A stretch of DNA of 64,000 nt from contig NZ_AEGR01000052.1 in assembly GCF_000211835.1 (NCBI RefSeq), forward strand, positions 1-64,000, in the 5' to 3' direction. Positions 27,464 through 35,364 of this stretch are shown here, piece by piece. The first letter of the stretch is position 1, and each line of letters starts with the position of its first letter. The DNA comes from Hylemonella gracilis ATCC 19624 (GTDB taxonomy: Bacteria > Pseudomonadota > Gammaproteobacteria > Burkholderiales > Burkholderiaceae_C). The position numbers and the translations under genes are program-made. The notes beneath the pieces were generated by a model. That model was given only the letters and a program-made list of their open reading frames with translations. It ran no database searches and was not told the origin of the DNA.

Positions 27464-28807
27464 ATGGGACTACCCCGCTACAAAACCCTGGTTGACGCCT
27501 ACGCCAACGACATCCGCGCGGGCAAGCTCACGCCGGGCACGCGCCTGCCCACCCACCGCAAGCTCGCGGCCGAGCACGGTCTGGCGCTGGTGACCGCCAG
27601 CCGGGTCTACGCGGAGCTGGAAGCCATGGGCCTGGTCACCGGCGAAACAGGGCGTGGCACCTTTGTCCGCGACGCGGCCTTGCCTGAGGGGCTGGGCATC
27701 GACCAGCAGACCGTGGCCAGCGACATGGTGGACCTCAGCTTCAACTACCCGGCCTTGCCCGGCCAGGCCGAGATGCTGCGTGCCGCGCTCAAGCAACTCG
27801 CCGCGTCGGGTGACCTGGACGCGCTGCTGCGCTACCAGCCGCATGGCGGGCGCCCGCATGAGCGGGCCATCGTGGCCCGGCACCTGGCGAGCCAAGGCCT
27901 CAAGGTCGACGCAAGTCGGGTGCTGATCACCAGCGGCGCGCAACATGGCCTCACCGTGGTGGCCATGGCGCTGCTCAAACCCGGCGACGTGGTGGCGACG
28001 GATGCGCTCACCTACCCCGGCATGAAGGTGCTGGCCGAGTTGCTGCGGCTAGAGCTGGTGCCTGTGCCTGCGGAGGCTGACGGGCGATCAGGCCCGAACC
28101 TCCTCGCCCTGGAGCGCCTGTGCAAGCAGCGCCGTGTGCGCGCCGTGTATGTCCAGCCCACGGTCCACAACCCGCTGGGGTGGGTGATGGGCCAGGGCCA
28201 CCGGCAGCATCTGGCGGCCCTGGCGCAGCGCCATGGCCTGCTGCTGATCGAAGACGCCGCCTACGCTTTTCTGGCCGACAACGCACCGCCCCCACTTGCG
28301 GCCCTGGCGCCGGATTCCACAGTGCATGTCTCGGGTTTTTCCAAGAACGTCGCCACCGGCCTGCGCGTGGGGTACGTGGCCGCGCCGCAGGCCTGGGTGC
28401 CCCGCATCGAACGCGCCATCCGGGCCAGCACCTGGAACACCCCCAGCGTGATGACGGCCCTGGTCTGCGGCTGGCTGGAAGATGGCACCGTCCAGGCCCT
28501 GGAGTCCGCCAAGCGCAAGGACGCCCGAAAGCGTCAGGCCCTGGTCGCGAAAGCGCTGCAGGACCTGCCCTATCTCTCGCACCCCGCGTCCTACGTCGCC
28601 TGGCTGCCCTTGCCCGAGGGCGCGCGCGCCGACCGGGTGGCGGGTGAGTTGCTGGCGCAAGGCATCTCGGTCAGCACGGCCGAGCCCTTCTGCACCGCCG
28701 CGCACGTGCCCCAAGCCATCCGCCTGGCACTTGGCTCCGTGGACTTGGCGATGCTGCGCACGGCCTTGTCGCGGGTGCGGGAGGTGGTGGAGTTGAGTGG
28801 GGACTGA
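27464..28807 (+). CDS. MocR-type GntR regulator with aminotransferase domain
   Basis: 447 residues. The N-terminal winged helix (YKTLVDAYANDIRAGKLTPG, LPTHRKLAAEHGLALVTASRVYAEL, GETGRGTFV) is joined to a fold-type I PLP domain (SGAQHGLTVVAMALLKPGD, QPTVHNPLGWVM, LLIEDAAYAFL). The PLP lysine is in VSGFSKNVATGLRVGYVAAP. Such proteins sense PLP or amino-compound ligands. ATG 27464 gives the canonical N-terminus; an upstream TTG frame is unlikely. Confidence 0.92.
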   Translation: MGLPRYKTLVDAYANDIRAGKLTPGTRLPTHRKLAAEHGLALVTASRVYAELEAMGLVTGETGRGTFVRDAALPEGLGIDQQTVASDMVDLSFNYPALPGQAEMLRAALKQLAASGDLDALLRYQPHGGRPHERAIVARHLASQGLKVDASRVLITSGAQHGLTVVAMALLKPGDVVATDALTYPGMKVLAELLRLELVPVPAEADGRSGPNLLALERLCKQRRVRAVYVQPTVHNPLGWVMGQGHRQHLAALAQRHGLLLIEDAAYAFLADNAPPPLAALAPDSTVHVSGFSKNVATGLRVGYVAAPQAWVPRIERAIRASTWNTPSVMTALVCGWLEDGTVQALESAKRKDARKRQALVAKALQDLPYLSHPASYVAWLPLPEGARADRVAGELLAQGISVSTAEPFCTAAHVPQAIRLALGSVDLAMLRTALSRVREVVELSGD

Positions 28808-28885
28808 CTTGGGTGGGCTGTGGATCGTGGAGGTCTGACGTCCCAGCCCCCATGCCTGTGCCCATCCGTGGCTCCGCAACTGGAC

Positions 28886-29659
28886 TTAGGGGATCGGGCT
28901 CTTGATCCAGTCGGTTATTTGCTGGATGGCTTCCCGCTCCATGCCGACGAAGCCATGCCAGTGCTGGCCCGCGCAGGCATCGCCGCTGGGATGGGCGCCG
29001 CCATCGACCAGCATCAGCTTCTTGACGGGCGCGTTCGCCAATCCTTTGAGGATCAAAGGCGCACCGCTGGCGGGGCAGTGCAGGCAGGCGTCTTGGGTGT
29101 GGTGGTAGATCAGCACCGGAATCTCGATGGCTTGGAGGTTTTGGCGTGGCACCGCGCCTTCGGTGGCCATGCGAACCACGCTGGAGGTCAGCACCAGTCC
29201 GGCGATGGCGGGATCGCGGACCTTGATCGCCATCGCCGTGGCAGAAATGGTGCCGCGGCTGGTGCCCACGATCCATACGGGCAAGCTGCTTTTCTGCTTC
29301 ACGAACCCCAGCACCTTGGCAACGTCGGCCATGTGATGAGGTTCCGTTCGATCCGCCCACCCCAACGCCGCCGTGTCGCTGGGCCGTCCGAAGATGGCGA
29401 CGTTGAAGCCGTGGGCCAGGAAGTCGGGCGCGGAGCGCACCAGGAAGTTACCGCTGCTGGCCTTGCCGTCCTGGACCTTGCCAAAACCGCCATCACCGCC
29501 AGGAAACAAGAGCACGGTGGCGTGGGCCTTGGGCGCGGCTTCCCAGAACACGGTGGTGACAACGCCATCACGCGTCGGCACCTTGAACAGCGAGCCCTGC
29601 GCATGTGCGGTGCAAGCTGCCAATGCGTGGGCCAGTAAAACGAGGGCTCTGCAGAGCAT
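28886..29659 (-). CDS. Exported alpha/beta hydrolase
   Basis: 257 residues with a signal peptide (ALVLLAHALAACTAHAQ). The nucleophile elbow is GTSRGT (GxSxG) near residue 141, after TVLLFPGGDGGFG for the oxyanion strand. A probable catalytic His occurs in DGGAHPSGD or GQHWHGF. Cysteines (DACLHCP, DACAGQ) may form a disulfide. Substrate unknown. It is the last chromosomal gene before the transposon's left end. Confidence 0.8.
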   Translation of the reverse strand: MLCRALVLLAHALAACTAHAQGSLFKVPTRDGVVTTVFWEAAPKAHATVLLFPGGDGGFGKVQDGKASSGNFLVRSAPDFLAHGFNVAIFGRPSDTAALGWADRTEPHHMADVAKVLGFVKQKSSLPVWIVGTSRGTISATAMAIKVRDPAIAGLVLTSSVVRMATEGAVPRQNLQAIEIPVLIYHHTQDACLHCPASGAPLILKGLANAPVKKLMLVDGGAHPSGDACAGQHWHGFVGMEREAIQQITDWIKSPIP

Positions 29660-29772
29660 GGTTCTTCGCCCCTTGCTGTTCAGCGTCGCGGTGTGACGCG
29701 CCGCATTTAGAGTTCCGCCGAAATCCGATTTCAGCCACCCGCGTCACGTGCTCGTACTCATGAGCCGCAAAA

Positions 29773-29804
29773 AAGCCCACACACGGAATGCCGGTGGTGG
29801 GCTT
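29773..29804 (-). terminator. Orphaned terminator, probably of tRNA-Ser
   Basis: AAGCCCAC (29773-29780) pairs with GTGGGCTT (29797-29804), and on the minus strand the stem runs into TTTTTT. No confident gene on that strand lies immediately before it. It is 30 bp outside the left end of the transposon. If the element is removed, it falls about 60 bp after the minus-strand tRNA-Ser gene, so it was probably that gene's terminator. Confidence 0.75.
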
Positions 29805-29834
29805 GTTCATGGGGCAGACGATGTTCTTCTGTCA

Positions 29835-29985
29835 TGTGCCGATAGGAAAATGATGGCCAGAAATTAAGCAATTGCTGTCCATTATCTGCGTCGATTCGGA
29901 CGCTTGTTCAGCTTGAGAAAAACAAATGCTGACCAAGCGTATTTTGTGCAAGCAAAAACTGGCCTAGAGATCGCTGGCCGCTTGA
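29835..29985. repeat. Left transposon end with repeated TnsB-like sites
   Basis: Beginning at the terminal TGTGCCG, motifs of A-rich bases followed by TGGCC or TGACC recur: TGATGGCCA near 29851, AAATGCTGACC near 29925, AAACTGGCC near 29957 and TCGCTGGCC near 29970. The right end has matching AAAGTGGCCA and AACGGCCA copies. Multiple such sites near each end are expected of transposase-binding arrays in Tn7-like elements. The exact site length is not resolved. Confidence 0.55.
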
Positions 29986-30205
29986 AGACTGGCGTCAGCG
30001 CAATTTTAGATATCGGGAATTTTTTAGTCGGGATTGCTCGCGCCTTCGTTGCGCAACAGCCGTCAATCCAGTAATCTGCCTCCATCCTCCGGAGCCGCCA
30101 GATGTACTTCACCGCATCAAGATCGCCTCGCCAGCTGCTTGCTGGCGTGATGCCTGCGCGTGCGTTGACGTCCTCCATCAAGCGCTCCGTCCTGGCCATG
30201 TCCAT
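29882..30205 (-). CDS. Doubtful small ORF in the left transposon end
   Basis: 107 codons. An AGGAG lies six bases before the ATG at 30205, and the first half (MDMARTERLMEDVNARAG) reads like protein. The second half (from about residue 65) lies within the repeated transposon end and is basic and low in recognisable structure. It could be a decayed cargo gene. The remainder of the gap from 29,660 to 30,392 holds only the terminator, the transposon end and a hairpin. Confidence 0.3.
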   Translation of the reverse strand: MDMARTERLMEDVNARAGITPASSWRGDLDAVKYIWRLRRMEADYWIDGCCATKARAIPTKKFPISKIALTPVFKRPAISRPVFACTKYAWSAFVFLKLNKRPNRRR

Positions 30206-30359
30206 GCGCTTCTCCTACGACTCACGGGTCTGCCGCGCGGTCAACAGCAAACGGTTCACACACCCTGTGCGAACCCGAACCTGCACAGCCGCCACACCAG
30301 CGAATTCAGTCCAGGAGTTCAGGCAAACGCGAAATACCTCTGACCACGCGTAGACGCCC

Positions 30360-30389
30360 GGGCTCCTGACTCACCAGTCAAAGGAGCCC
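30360..30389 (+). promoter_or_regulatory. Hairpin that buries the ribosome-binding site
   Basis: GGGCTCC (30360-30366) pairs with GGAGCCC (30383-30389), and TGACT (30367-30371) pairs with AGTCA (30376-30380), leaving a CACC loop and a two-base bulge. The AAGGAG ribosome-binding site of the next gene lies in the 3' arm, so translation could be gated by folding. Confidence 0.55.
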
Positions 30390-30392
30390 ATC

Positions 30393-30935
30393 GTGAACTC
30401 ACAACCCGCTTCCCTCAAAGAACTTCAGGCGCTTTATTCCTACCAGTTCAGCAACCCAGCTGATGTGGACGTTGCCAAGGGCTGGATGCCCATCTTTGCA
30501 AAGCTCTGCGCCGACGTGGACCAGACTCTGGGACAGGACAAACTGGGCTTTCACTGGAGTCAGATCAAGGAGAAGTTCGGATCTGCGCGGTTTTACTACC
30601 GCTACGGAAGCCACGAATCCGGCACTCGACTGGATGTCTGGACGCCCCAGGGCGTGCAGAGCCAGCAGATCTCGCCCAAACGCAGAGTCAGGACTGAAAA
30701 GGATCGCAGCTTCCAGGACATCAGCAGAGCCATCCTGCAGCTGACCGATGCAGCCCAAGTCGCGACCAAGAACGTTTGCCTGGCCTGCGGCGCGCCGGGT
30801 AGTCCGGACGTCGGTGAGGGCTACGTCCTGATGCTATGCCCCGAGCACCAGGCGAGGCGCCGCCAATTGGACAGCCAGGAAGGGCTGATTGACTGGGAAA
30901 CGCTGGAAGACGAGAACAACCAAGGGAGCGCGTGA
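30393..30935 (+). CDS. Small zinc-finger-like protein of unknown function
   Basis: 180 residues, GTG start three bases after a hairpin carrying the AAGGAG site. Visible features are KGWMPIFAKLCADVD, QIKEKFGSARFYYRYG and a C-terminal CLACG...LCPEH pattern that may bind zinc. The QIKEKFG-RFYY motif recalls small proteins found in phage and mobile elements, but I cannot name the family. It ends 2 bp before the metallophosphoesterase start, so the two were probably cotranscribed. Confidence 0.7.
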   Translation: MNSQPASLKELQALYSYQFSNPADVDVAKGWMPIFAKLCADVDQTLGQDKLGFHWSQIKEKFGSARFYYRYGSHESGTRLDVWTPQGVQSQQISPKRRVRTEKDRSFQDISRAILQLTDAAQVATKNVCLACGAPGSPDVGEGYVLMLCPEHQARRRQLDSQEGLIDWETLEDENNQGSA

Positions 30936-30937
30936 CC

Positions 30938-31751
30938 ATGACCAAGCTCCTGATCCTGAGTGATCTGCACAACGACATTCAGCCCATGCGTGCGGAGGTG
31001 GATGGCCGCCGGATTGATGTCGACGCCGATGTCGTGGTTCTCGCCGGCGACATCCATGAGGGAGTACAGGCGCCGATCTGGGCACGCCAGACGTTCCCCG
31101 ACAAGGAAATCATCCTCGTGGCCGGCAACCACGAGTTCTATGGCCGCTCCTGGAACAAGAACTTGCGTGAGCTGCGTCAGAAGTCAACCGAGCTGGGAAT
31201 CCATTTCCTGGAGGAAGACGCCGTGGAGTTGTTCGGGATCCGGTTCCTGGGGTGCACCTTGTGGACTGACTTCGCCTTGTACGGCACGGACCAGGCGCAA
31301 GACTTCATGGCGAAGGCCTACGACCGCATGAGCGACTACAAGCGGATCAAGCTGGACCGTCTGCCGGGTGAGAACTGGGAGTGGAAAGAACTGCGACGCC
31401 CCCAGCTGATTCCGCTGCTGGCGCAGCGTCGCCACGAGGCGTGGTGTGCGATGGCTGGATCGAGAGCTTGCTGCAAGCAACCCGGAAAAGACGGTGGTTG
31501 TGACGCACCACGCGCCGCATGAGCAATCGGTACCCGCAGAGTACAGGGGGCACCCACTCAGCCCTACCTACGCGTCAGACTTGTCGCACCTGCTCGGGCG
31601 CTCCAAGCTCTGGCTTCATGGGCACATTCACTTCAACGCGGACTACATGGTCGGTGCGACCCGCGTGATCTGCAATCCCCGTGGATATTCCTATGCGAAG
31701 CGGGAAGACATGAACAAAGAGTTCCGACCGGATCTGATCGTCGAGGTCTGA
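30938..31751 (+). pseudogene. Frameshifted metallophosphoesterase
   Basis: The first part (from ATG 30938) has calcineurin-type motifs SDLHND, AGDIHEG and AGNHEFY. The frame then runs into nonsense after about 31,440, while the continuation VVVTHHAPHE and HGHIHFN is in the next frame from about 31,446 to 31,751. Skipping one base near 31,439-31,446 restores one protein of about 270 residues with all metal-binding motifs. So the gene carries a single-base insertion, or the sequence has an error. A slippery heptamer is not evident. Confidence 0.85.
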
Positions 31752-31765
31752 GGCAAAGCCGCACG

Positions 31766-31939
31766 TCAAGCCATGCCGACCACACGACGCATGTTGACCC
31801 GCTCCATTGCCGACCCAAGGTAGTCGACCGAGCAGCCCTCAATAAGACTGGCGACCCACCAAGCACCGAGTTTGAGGGCACTCTCCAAGGAATCCAAAAG
31901 CTGATCTGCGGCGCGTCCGGATACTTGATATTGACCAGC
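31766..31939 (-). pseudogene. Headless C-terminal protein fragment
   Basis: Between two stops the minus strand reads 57 residues including ADQLLDSLESALKLGAWWVA and EGCSVDYLGSAMERVNMRRV, with protein-like composition ending in a TGA at 31766. There is no upstream ATG or GTG in frame; a TAG stands at 31940-31942. It looks like the tail of a gene whose front was lost at the junction with the next cargo gene. Function unknown. Confidence 0.4.
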
Positions 31940-31967
31940 CTACCTCTTTGGGTAGGAAATTTTCAGT

Positions 31968-32795
31968 TTAATGAAAAAATCTGACCAGCGCTAATGCGAC
32001 GACCAGTGGCAAACTCAATAGAAGTACGCAGCTGACAACACCAGGCAATAGCCTGTTCCAGACCCAGCGGATGGGGTGTGCTTCTATCAGCCTGCGCTCC
32101 GAGATTAGAGTTTCATTTGCAGACTTGCGCCGAGAAAGTTCTGCTTTGAGCAGATCACGTTCAGATAGCATTTCGCTGATGTATTCGCGAACATCACGCT
32201 CTCCGATAGATTCTTTCCAGTTTTCAACAGGAGTAAGTTCTTTAACTAACATTGGTTTTGATACGCCCTCGCGCTGTTCCGAATCTCGAAAATCGAACTT
32301 AATCCCAAATTGCGTGTAGAAAAGATTTCGCCTTTCCTTGTTATCTTCCCCAGCTTGACCGGCCACCAGCTTAATAGGTCGAACCCGAGCTTCAGGCCAT
32401 TGCTGAACCCACAGCACAATCTCATTCATCAGATAAGTGCCAATTCGTTGCCCTCTAAGCTCAATAGGATCAAAGAAAAGCGTATCGTTTGGAGAGGTCA
32501 GTGCAACCATGGGCATACCATCCACAGAGTTGCGCGAATAGCTTCCGAAGAATTTCCCTTTCCCACTCACGCGGTAGGAGTTCCTCGGTGTAATGCATTC
32601 ATAAGAAATTTGAACTGATGCAGTGAGTACGGAATCATCCGCCTCATTTTTCTGAAATTTCTCCTGCCGCTCAATCAAAACCCAAGCAATCGGATTTCTT
32701 TCAGGCTCTTTTCGGTCTCGGACTTCAAGCAAGTAGATGCGCGATTTGGTTGGTTTTCCATTTTTTATTTCAGGATCAAGAGAGGGCAGTGTCAT
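31968..32795 (-). CDS. GNAT-like protein with C-terminal membrane anchor
   Basis: 275 residues. Residues about 95-165 carry a GNAT-like pattern: LFFDPIELRGQRIGTYLMNE (acetyl-CoA loop R-G-x-R-I-G) and NKERRNLFYTQFGIKF (terminal NxxxxxFYxxxGF). A predicted coiled helix follows (ERDLLKAELSRRKSANETLI), then one transmembrane segment (LLPGVVSCVLLLSLPLVVALALV). Cytoplasmic catalysis tethered to the membrane is unusual. The gene is visibly AT-richer than the chromosome. Function and substrate unknown. Confidence 0.7.
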   Translation of the reverse strand: MTLPSLDPEIKNGKPTKSRIYLLEVRDRKEPERNPIAWVLIERQEKFQKNEADDSVLTASVQISYECITPRNSYRVSGKGKFFGSYSRNSVDGMPMVALTSPNDTLFFDPIELRGQRIGTYLMNEIVLWVQQWPEARVRPIKLVAGQAGEDNKERRNLFYTQFGIKFDFRDSEQREGVSKPMLVKELTPVENWKESIGERDVREYISEMLSERDLLKAELSRRKSANETLISERRLIEAHPIRWVWNRLLPGVVSCVLLLSLPLVVALALVRFFH

Positions 32796-33197
32796 TTTTC
32801 TAGAAGAGAGAACTCAAAATCATGAGGCCGCGAGATATCGCTAAGAACTCTGGACGATTCGAATGAACTGGAGGCTCAGGAACCATCCTGCGCAAGGATC
32901 CAGGTTCCTCCAAAACCTTTGGCACCGGAGGACGCGTAGCTGGGAGAAACGCACCAAAGCGGATGGCTACATAGGCGCGTGACCGAAGGGCGCGCAGACG
33001 ATAGCCGAGGTCCAGCTGCAGCATGCAGGCCGAGCTCTTTGGGCGCGTGTTCGAAGTCTCAATCTAAGGGCCGCTTCGGATGCCGGTACATGATATCAAG
33101 GAGGCTTTGCTCCGATAGCAAGCTAGACGAAGAAAAGAGGAGAAAACCAGGGAACAATGAGCCTTATAGAAGCCCAACGAGCTCTTGTCATTTCAAT
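32796..33197. other. 402-bp gap without a supported gene
   Basis: I see only short overlapping open frames without ribosome-binding sites or recognisable motifs. The stretch probably contains the promoter of the minus-strand GNAT-like gene. Confidence 0.5.
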
Positions 33198-33512
33198 TCA
33201 TGAGCGATCAATTCGTACTTGTATGCCATGTGCCGCAAGCACTGAAACTATCTCTTGATCATCGGTATTTTTGTCGTTTCCCATTGGGGATCGACCGATC
33301 TCAATTTGCGGACTCTCCCATATGACTAGAACACTGCCTTTTCTTTTCGATGGCACAAATTCCATTCGTTTATTGCGAAGGAATTTCAAAGCTTCTTCAA
33401 CGCTTTGAATTTCCTGCGTGAGTTCCGTTCTTAGATAGACGGGTGTTTGATTAATACCGTTTTTAGGATCACGAAGATATTGCCAATCCGAAATAGGTTG
33501 AGTGGGCTCCAT
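33198..33512 (-). CDS. Small hypothetical cargo protein
   Basis: 104 residues, starting MEPTQPISDWQYLRDPKNGI. The composition is protein-like, with a mixed alpha/beta pattern (LTQEIQSVEEALKFLRNKR, then SVLVIWESPQIEIGR). The gene is AT-rich compared with the chromosome, consistent with transfer. I do not recognise a family. A short GGAA-type site upstream is only weakly convincing. Confidence 0.5.
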   Translation of the reverse strand: MEPTQPISDWQYLRDPKNGINQTPVYLRTELTQEIQSVEEALKFLRNKRMEFVPSKRKGSVLVIWESPQIEIGRSPMGNDKNTDDQEIVSVLAAHGIQVRIDRS

Positions 33513-33653
33513 GTGATTGGTTTCCTATAAGGCTTTCTAAAAAAGTAGCAACTGGAAGGATAACGAGCTATAGGGGTCAGAGGTCTTGGATTTTCGACCA
33601 TCTCCATTGCAAGTTCCATGGCAGAGGGCGTTCTGCAGTGAAATTAAATTCAT

Positions 33654-34682
33654 CTACATGCGTAGGCTCTTTTCGACTTCGATTGCATGAATACTGGCTA
33701 AAGCGAAGCGACATCGCTCGGCTATGTAGTGGCAAGAATCGGAAGCGAGCTGCATCGCAATGCTCTGTGCTTCATCCCCAATTGAATCCAGGCGCCGAAT
33801 CAAATATTCGGCAGCAACTCGGCGGACAAGTGATGAGCGATCCGCTATGGCACGTTTCAGGGTCGTCAGGAACGGCTCAGGATGCTGAAGAGGTCGCTCC
33901 CCGAGCACCGGTTCTAACCGACCTTCGCACCATCTGACGTCCGTCCAAACCCACTTTCGTCCGACAAGCCAGGTCATTCGTCCGTCAAGAAGGAAACGAA
34001 AAGCTTTGGCTCGGACCGCAGGCTGAATTGCGGTGCTTGAGAATTCTCCCAACCATTCGTCGAAAACCTGAGTTCGTCCGGCCTGCGCAAGTATTTGGGC
34101 AACGGGTCCCGTCGTGGCTTGCTGAATTCGTGCCTTGAAGATCAAGGCAATTGACTTCATGCCGACCAAATCAGACAGAACCTGCCTGTCTGCATCTTTC
34201 ATGCGTCCCCAGGACATCCAATGCGGCAGGGCATGCCAAAGTGCTTCTGCGACATGCTCAGGGTCGGAGCGTTCTGCCATCCGAGGTAGATGCATTCGTG
34301 CCGCGGTGCGCACTTGAGGTACCCAGTCATTGAGTCGGCGCAGTGCGAGAGCGAAAAAGAAGCCATTGGGAGCCCCATCCGCTAGCGAGCGCATGGCGTC
34401 CTCGCGCTTGAAGCCATCACCATTGCAAAGATCCAGCCAGGATGCGGGGGCAGTCGGCTTTTTCCAGATCGTCCATCGACGGGCAGCGGTCCGTTGCTTG
34501 AAATCCCAAAGCTCGATTCGAAGCCTTCTCTCCCAGAGATCCAGGCTATTCAGTGACAACTGGGATGTTTCGGCTGCAAGCGAAGCCATTGCCTCTGGTC
34601 TCCCACGACCGCTTGCATTTGCATTGAGAAACTGAGAAGCCGCAGTGAGTACAGCCGCTTCATTCTGTAAGTGGTGAGGCAT
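33654..34682 (-). CDS. HEAT-repeat-like protein
   Basis: 342 residues, nearly all alpha-helical. Repeated helix pairs with Arg/Asp patterns occur, such as RLNDWVPQVRTAARMHLPRM and IADRSSLVRRVAAEYLIRRL, typical of HEAT/armadillo repeats that bind proteins or nucleic acids. No catalytic motif is visible. It is the cargo gene nearest the transposition genes and is divergent from them. A role in transposition or in defence cannot be told apart. Confidence 0.6.
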   Translation of the reverse strand: MPHHLQNEAAVLTAASQFLNANASGRGRPEAMASLAAETSQLSLNSLDLWERRLRIELWDFKQRTAARRWTIWKKPTAPASWLDLCNGDGFKREDAMRSLADGAPNGFFFALALRRLNDWVPQVRTAARMHLPRMAERSDPEHVAEALWHALPHWMSWGRMKDADRQVLSDLVGMKSIALIFKARIQQATTGPVAQILAQAGRTQVFDEWLGEFSSTAIQPAVRAKAFRFLLDGRMTWLVGRKWVWTDVRWCEGRLEPVLGERPLQHPEPFLTTLKRAIADRSSLVRRVAAEYLIRRLDSIGDEAQSIAMQLASDSCHYIAERCRFALASIHAIEVEKSLRM

Positions 34683-34807
34683 GCCTCAGTGTGCCATCAA
34701 GGCATCAATGCATTGGCGATAGGGGGGCGATTTGCGAAATGAACTGCCGGTGTGCGTGTGGATACCGCGACGGTCAGTTGCCGATGGCGATGGCTCAAAT
34801 CCGCGCA

Positions 34808-34879
34808 AACGAACGCTAGCTCGTTCGTTGTCGAAACAGAAATTCAGTTTCGTACTTAATGCTTCTAAAGAACTGAATT
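34808..34879. promoter_or_regulatory. Two dyads upstream of the transposon regulator
   Basis: AACGAACG (34808-34815) pairs with CGTTCGTT (34822-34829) across six bases, and AATTCAGTT (34841-34849) pairs with AACTGAATT (34871-34879). They lie in the AT-rich intergenic region between the HEAT-like gene and the small HTH gene. They are likely operator sites for a repressor, plausibly the adjacent HTH protein. Confidence 0.5.
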
Positions 34880-34942
34880 AATCAATTTGCAAATTTCAAT
34901 ATAACTCTTTAATATTTTGGCCGATTGTTCCCATTGACCCAG

Positions 34943-35164
34943 ATGATGCTCACTTCAAGCATGGCTGCCACCGGCTCTTCTGATGTGCCCTCAGGGCAGG
35001 GGTTACGCACGCCTTCTGACTTCCACAGTGCAGGAATTTCAATTGCTGACTGGGCAAGAGAGCGGCAATTCAATGTCCGGCTGGTCTATGCCGTGCTGCG
35101 CGGGGAAAGAAAGTGCTTGCGAGGGGAAAGTTTCAGGATCGCCCAGGAGCTCGGTATGAAGTAA
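34943..35164 (+). CDS. Small Cro-like HTH regulator upstream of tnsAB
   Basis: 73 residues from ATG 34943 (alternatives TTG 34925 or ATG 34961). The C-terminal half, ISIADWARERQFNVRLVYAV followed by LRGERKCLRGESFRIAQELG, fits a helix-turn-helix of phage-type DNA-binding proteins. It sits 200 bp upstream of the transposase, with dyads before it and hairpins after it, so it probably regulates transposition gene expression. The start is not certain because no strong ribosome-binding site is visible. Confidence 0.65.
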   Translation: MMLTSSMAATGSSDVPSGQGLRTPSDFHSAGISIADWARERQFNVRLVYAVLRGERKCLRGESFRIAQELGMK

Positions 35165-35189
35165 CCCACATTCAAAGCATCAAGCTGCT

Positions 35190-35319
35190 GCCACCTTGTT
35201 CGGTGGCTGAAAAGACAAAGGGTCAGGCGCCGACCAAAGCATCCTGACCCTCTATCCGCCGCACCGATCAGGCGAGGCATCTAACGAAGAGACAGTCTAC
35301 CCGCGGGCTCCCCGCGGGT
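35190..35319 (+). promoter_or_regulatory. Three consecutive hairpins in the tnsAB leader
   Basis: Perfect stems occur at GCCACC/GGTGGC (35190-35195/35202-35207), GGGTCAGG/CCTGACCC (35220-35227/35243-35250) and ACCCGCGGG/CCCGCGGGT (35299-35307/35311-35319). They lie between the small regulator gene and the transposase start. None has a strong T run, but together they could attenuate transcription or hide the translation start of tnsAB. Confidence 0.55.
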
Positions 35320-35364
35320 CAACTCCTGATCTGTGCATTTTTGTACCCGTCCGAGTGGGTAGGG

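Noticed and set aside
29568-29810. 80-codon minus-strand ORF over the hydrolase upstream region
   Set aside because: Its start lies just outside the terminator stem, its codons run through that hairpin, and the rest overlaps the hydrolase gene in another frame.
31430-31460. Programmed frameshift in the metallophosphoesterase
   Set aside because: No slippery heptamer or following pseudoknot is apparent; a one-base insertion or sequence error is simpler.
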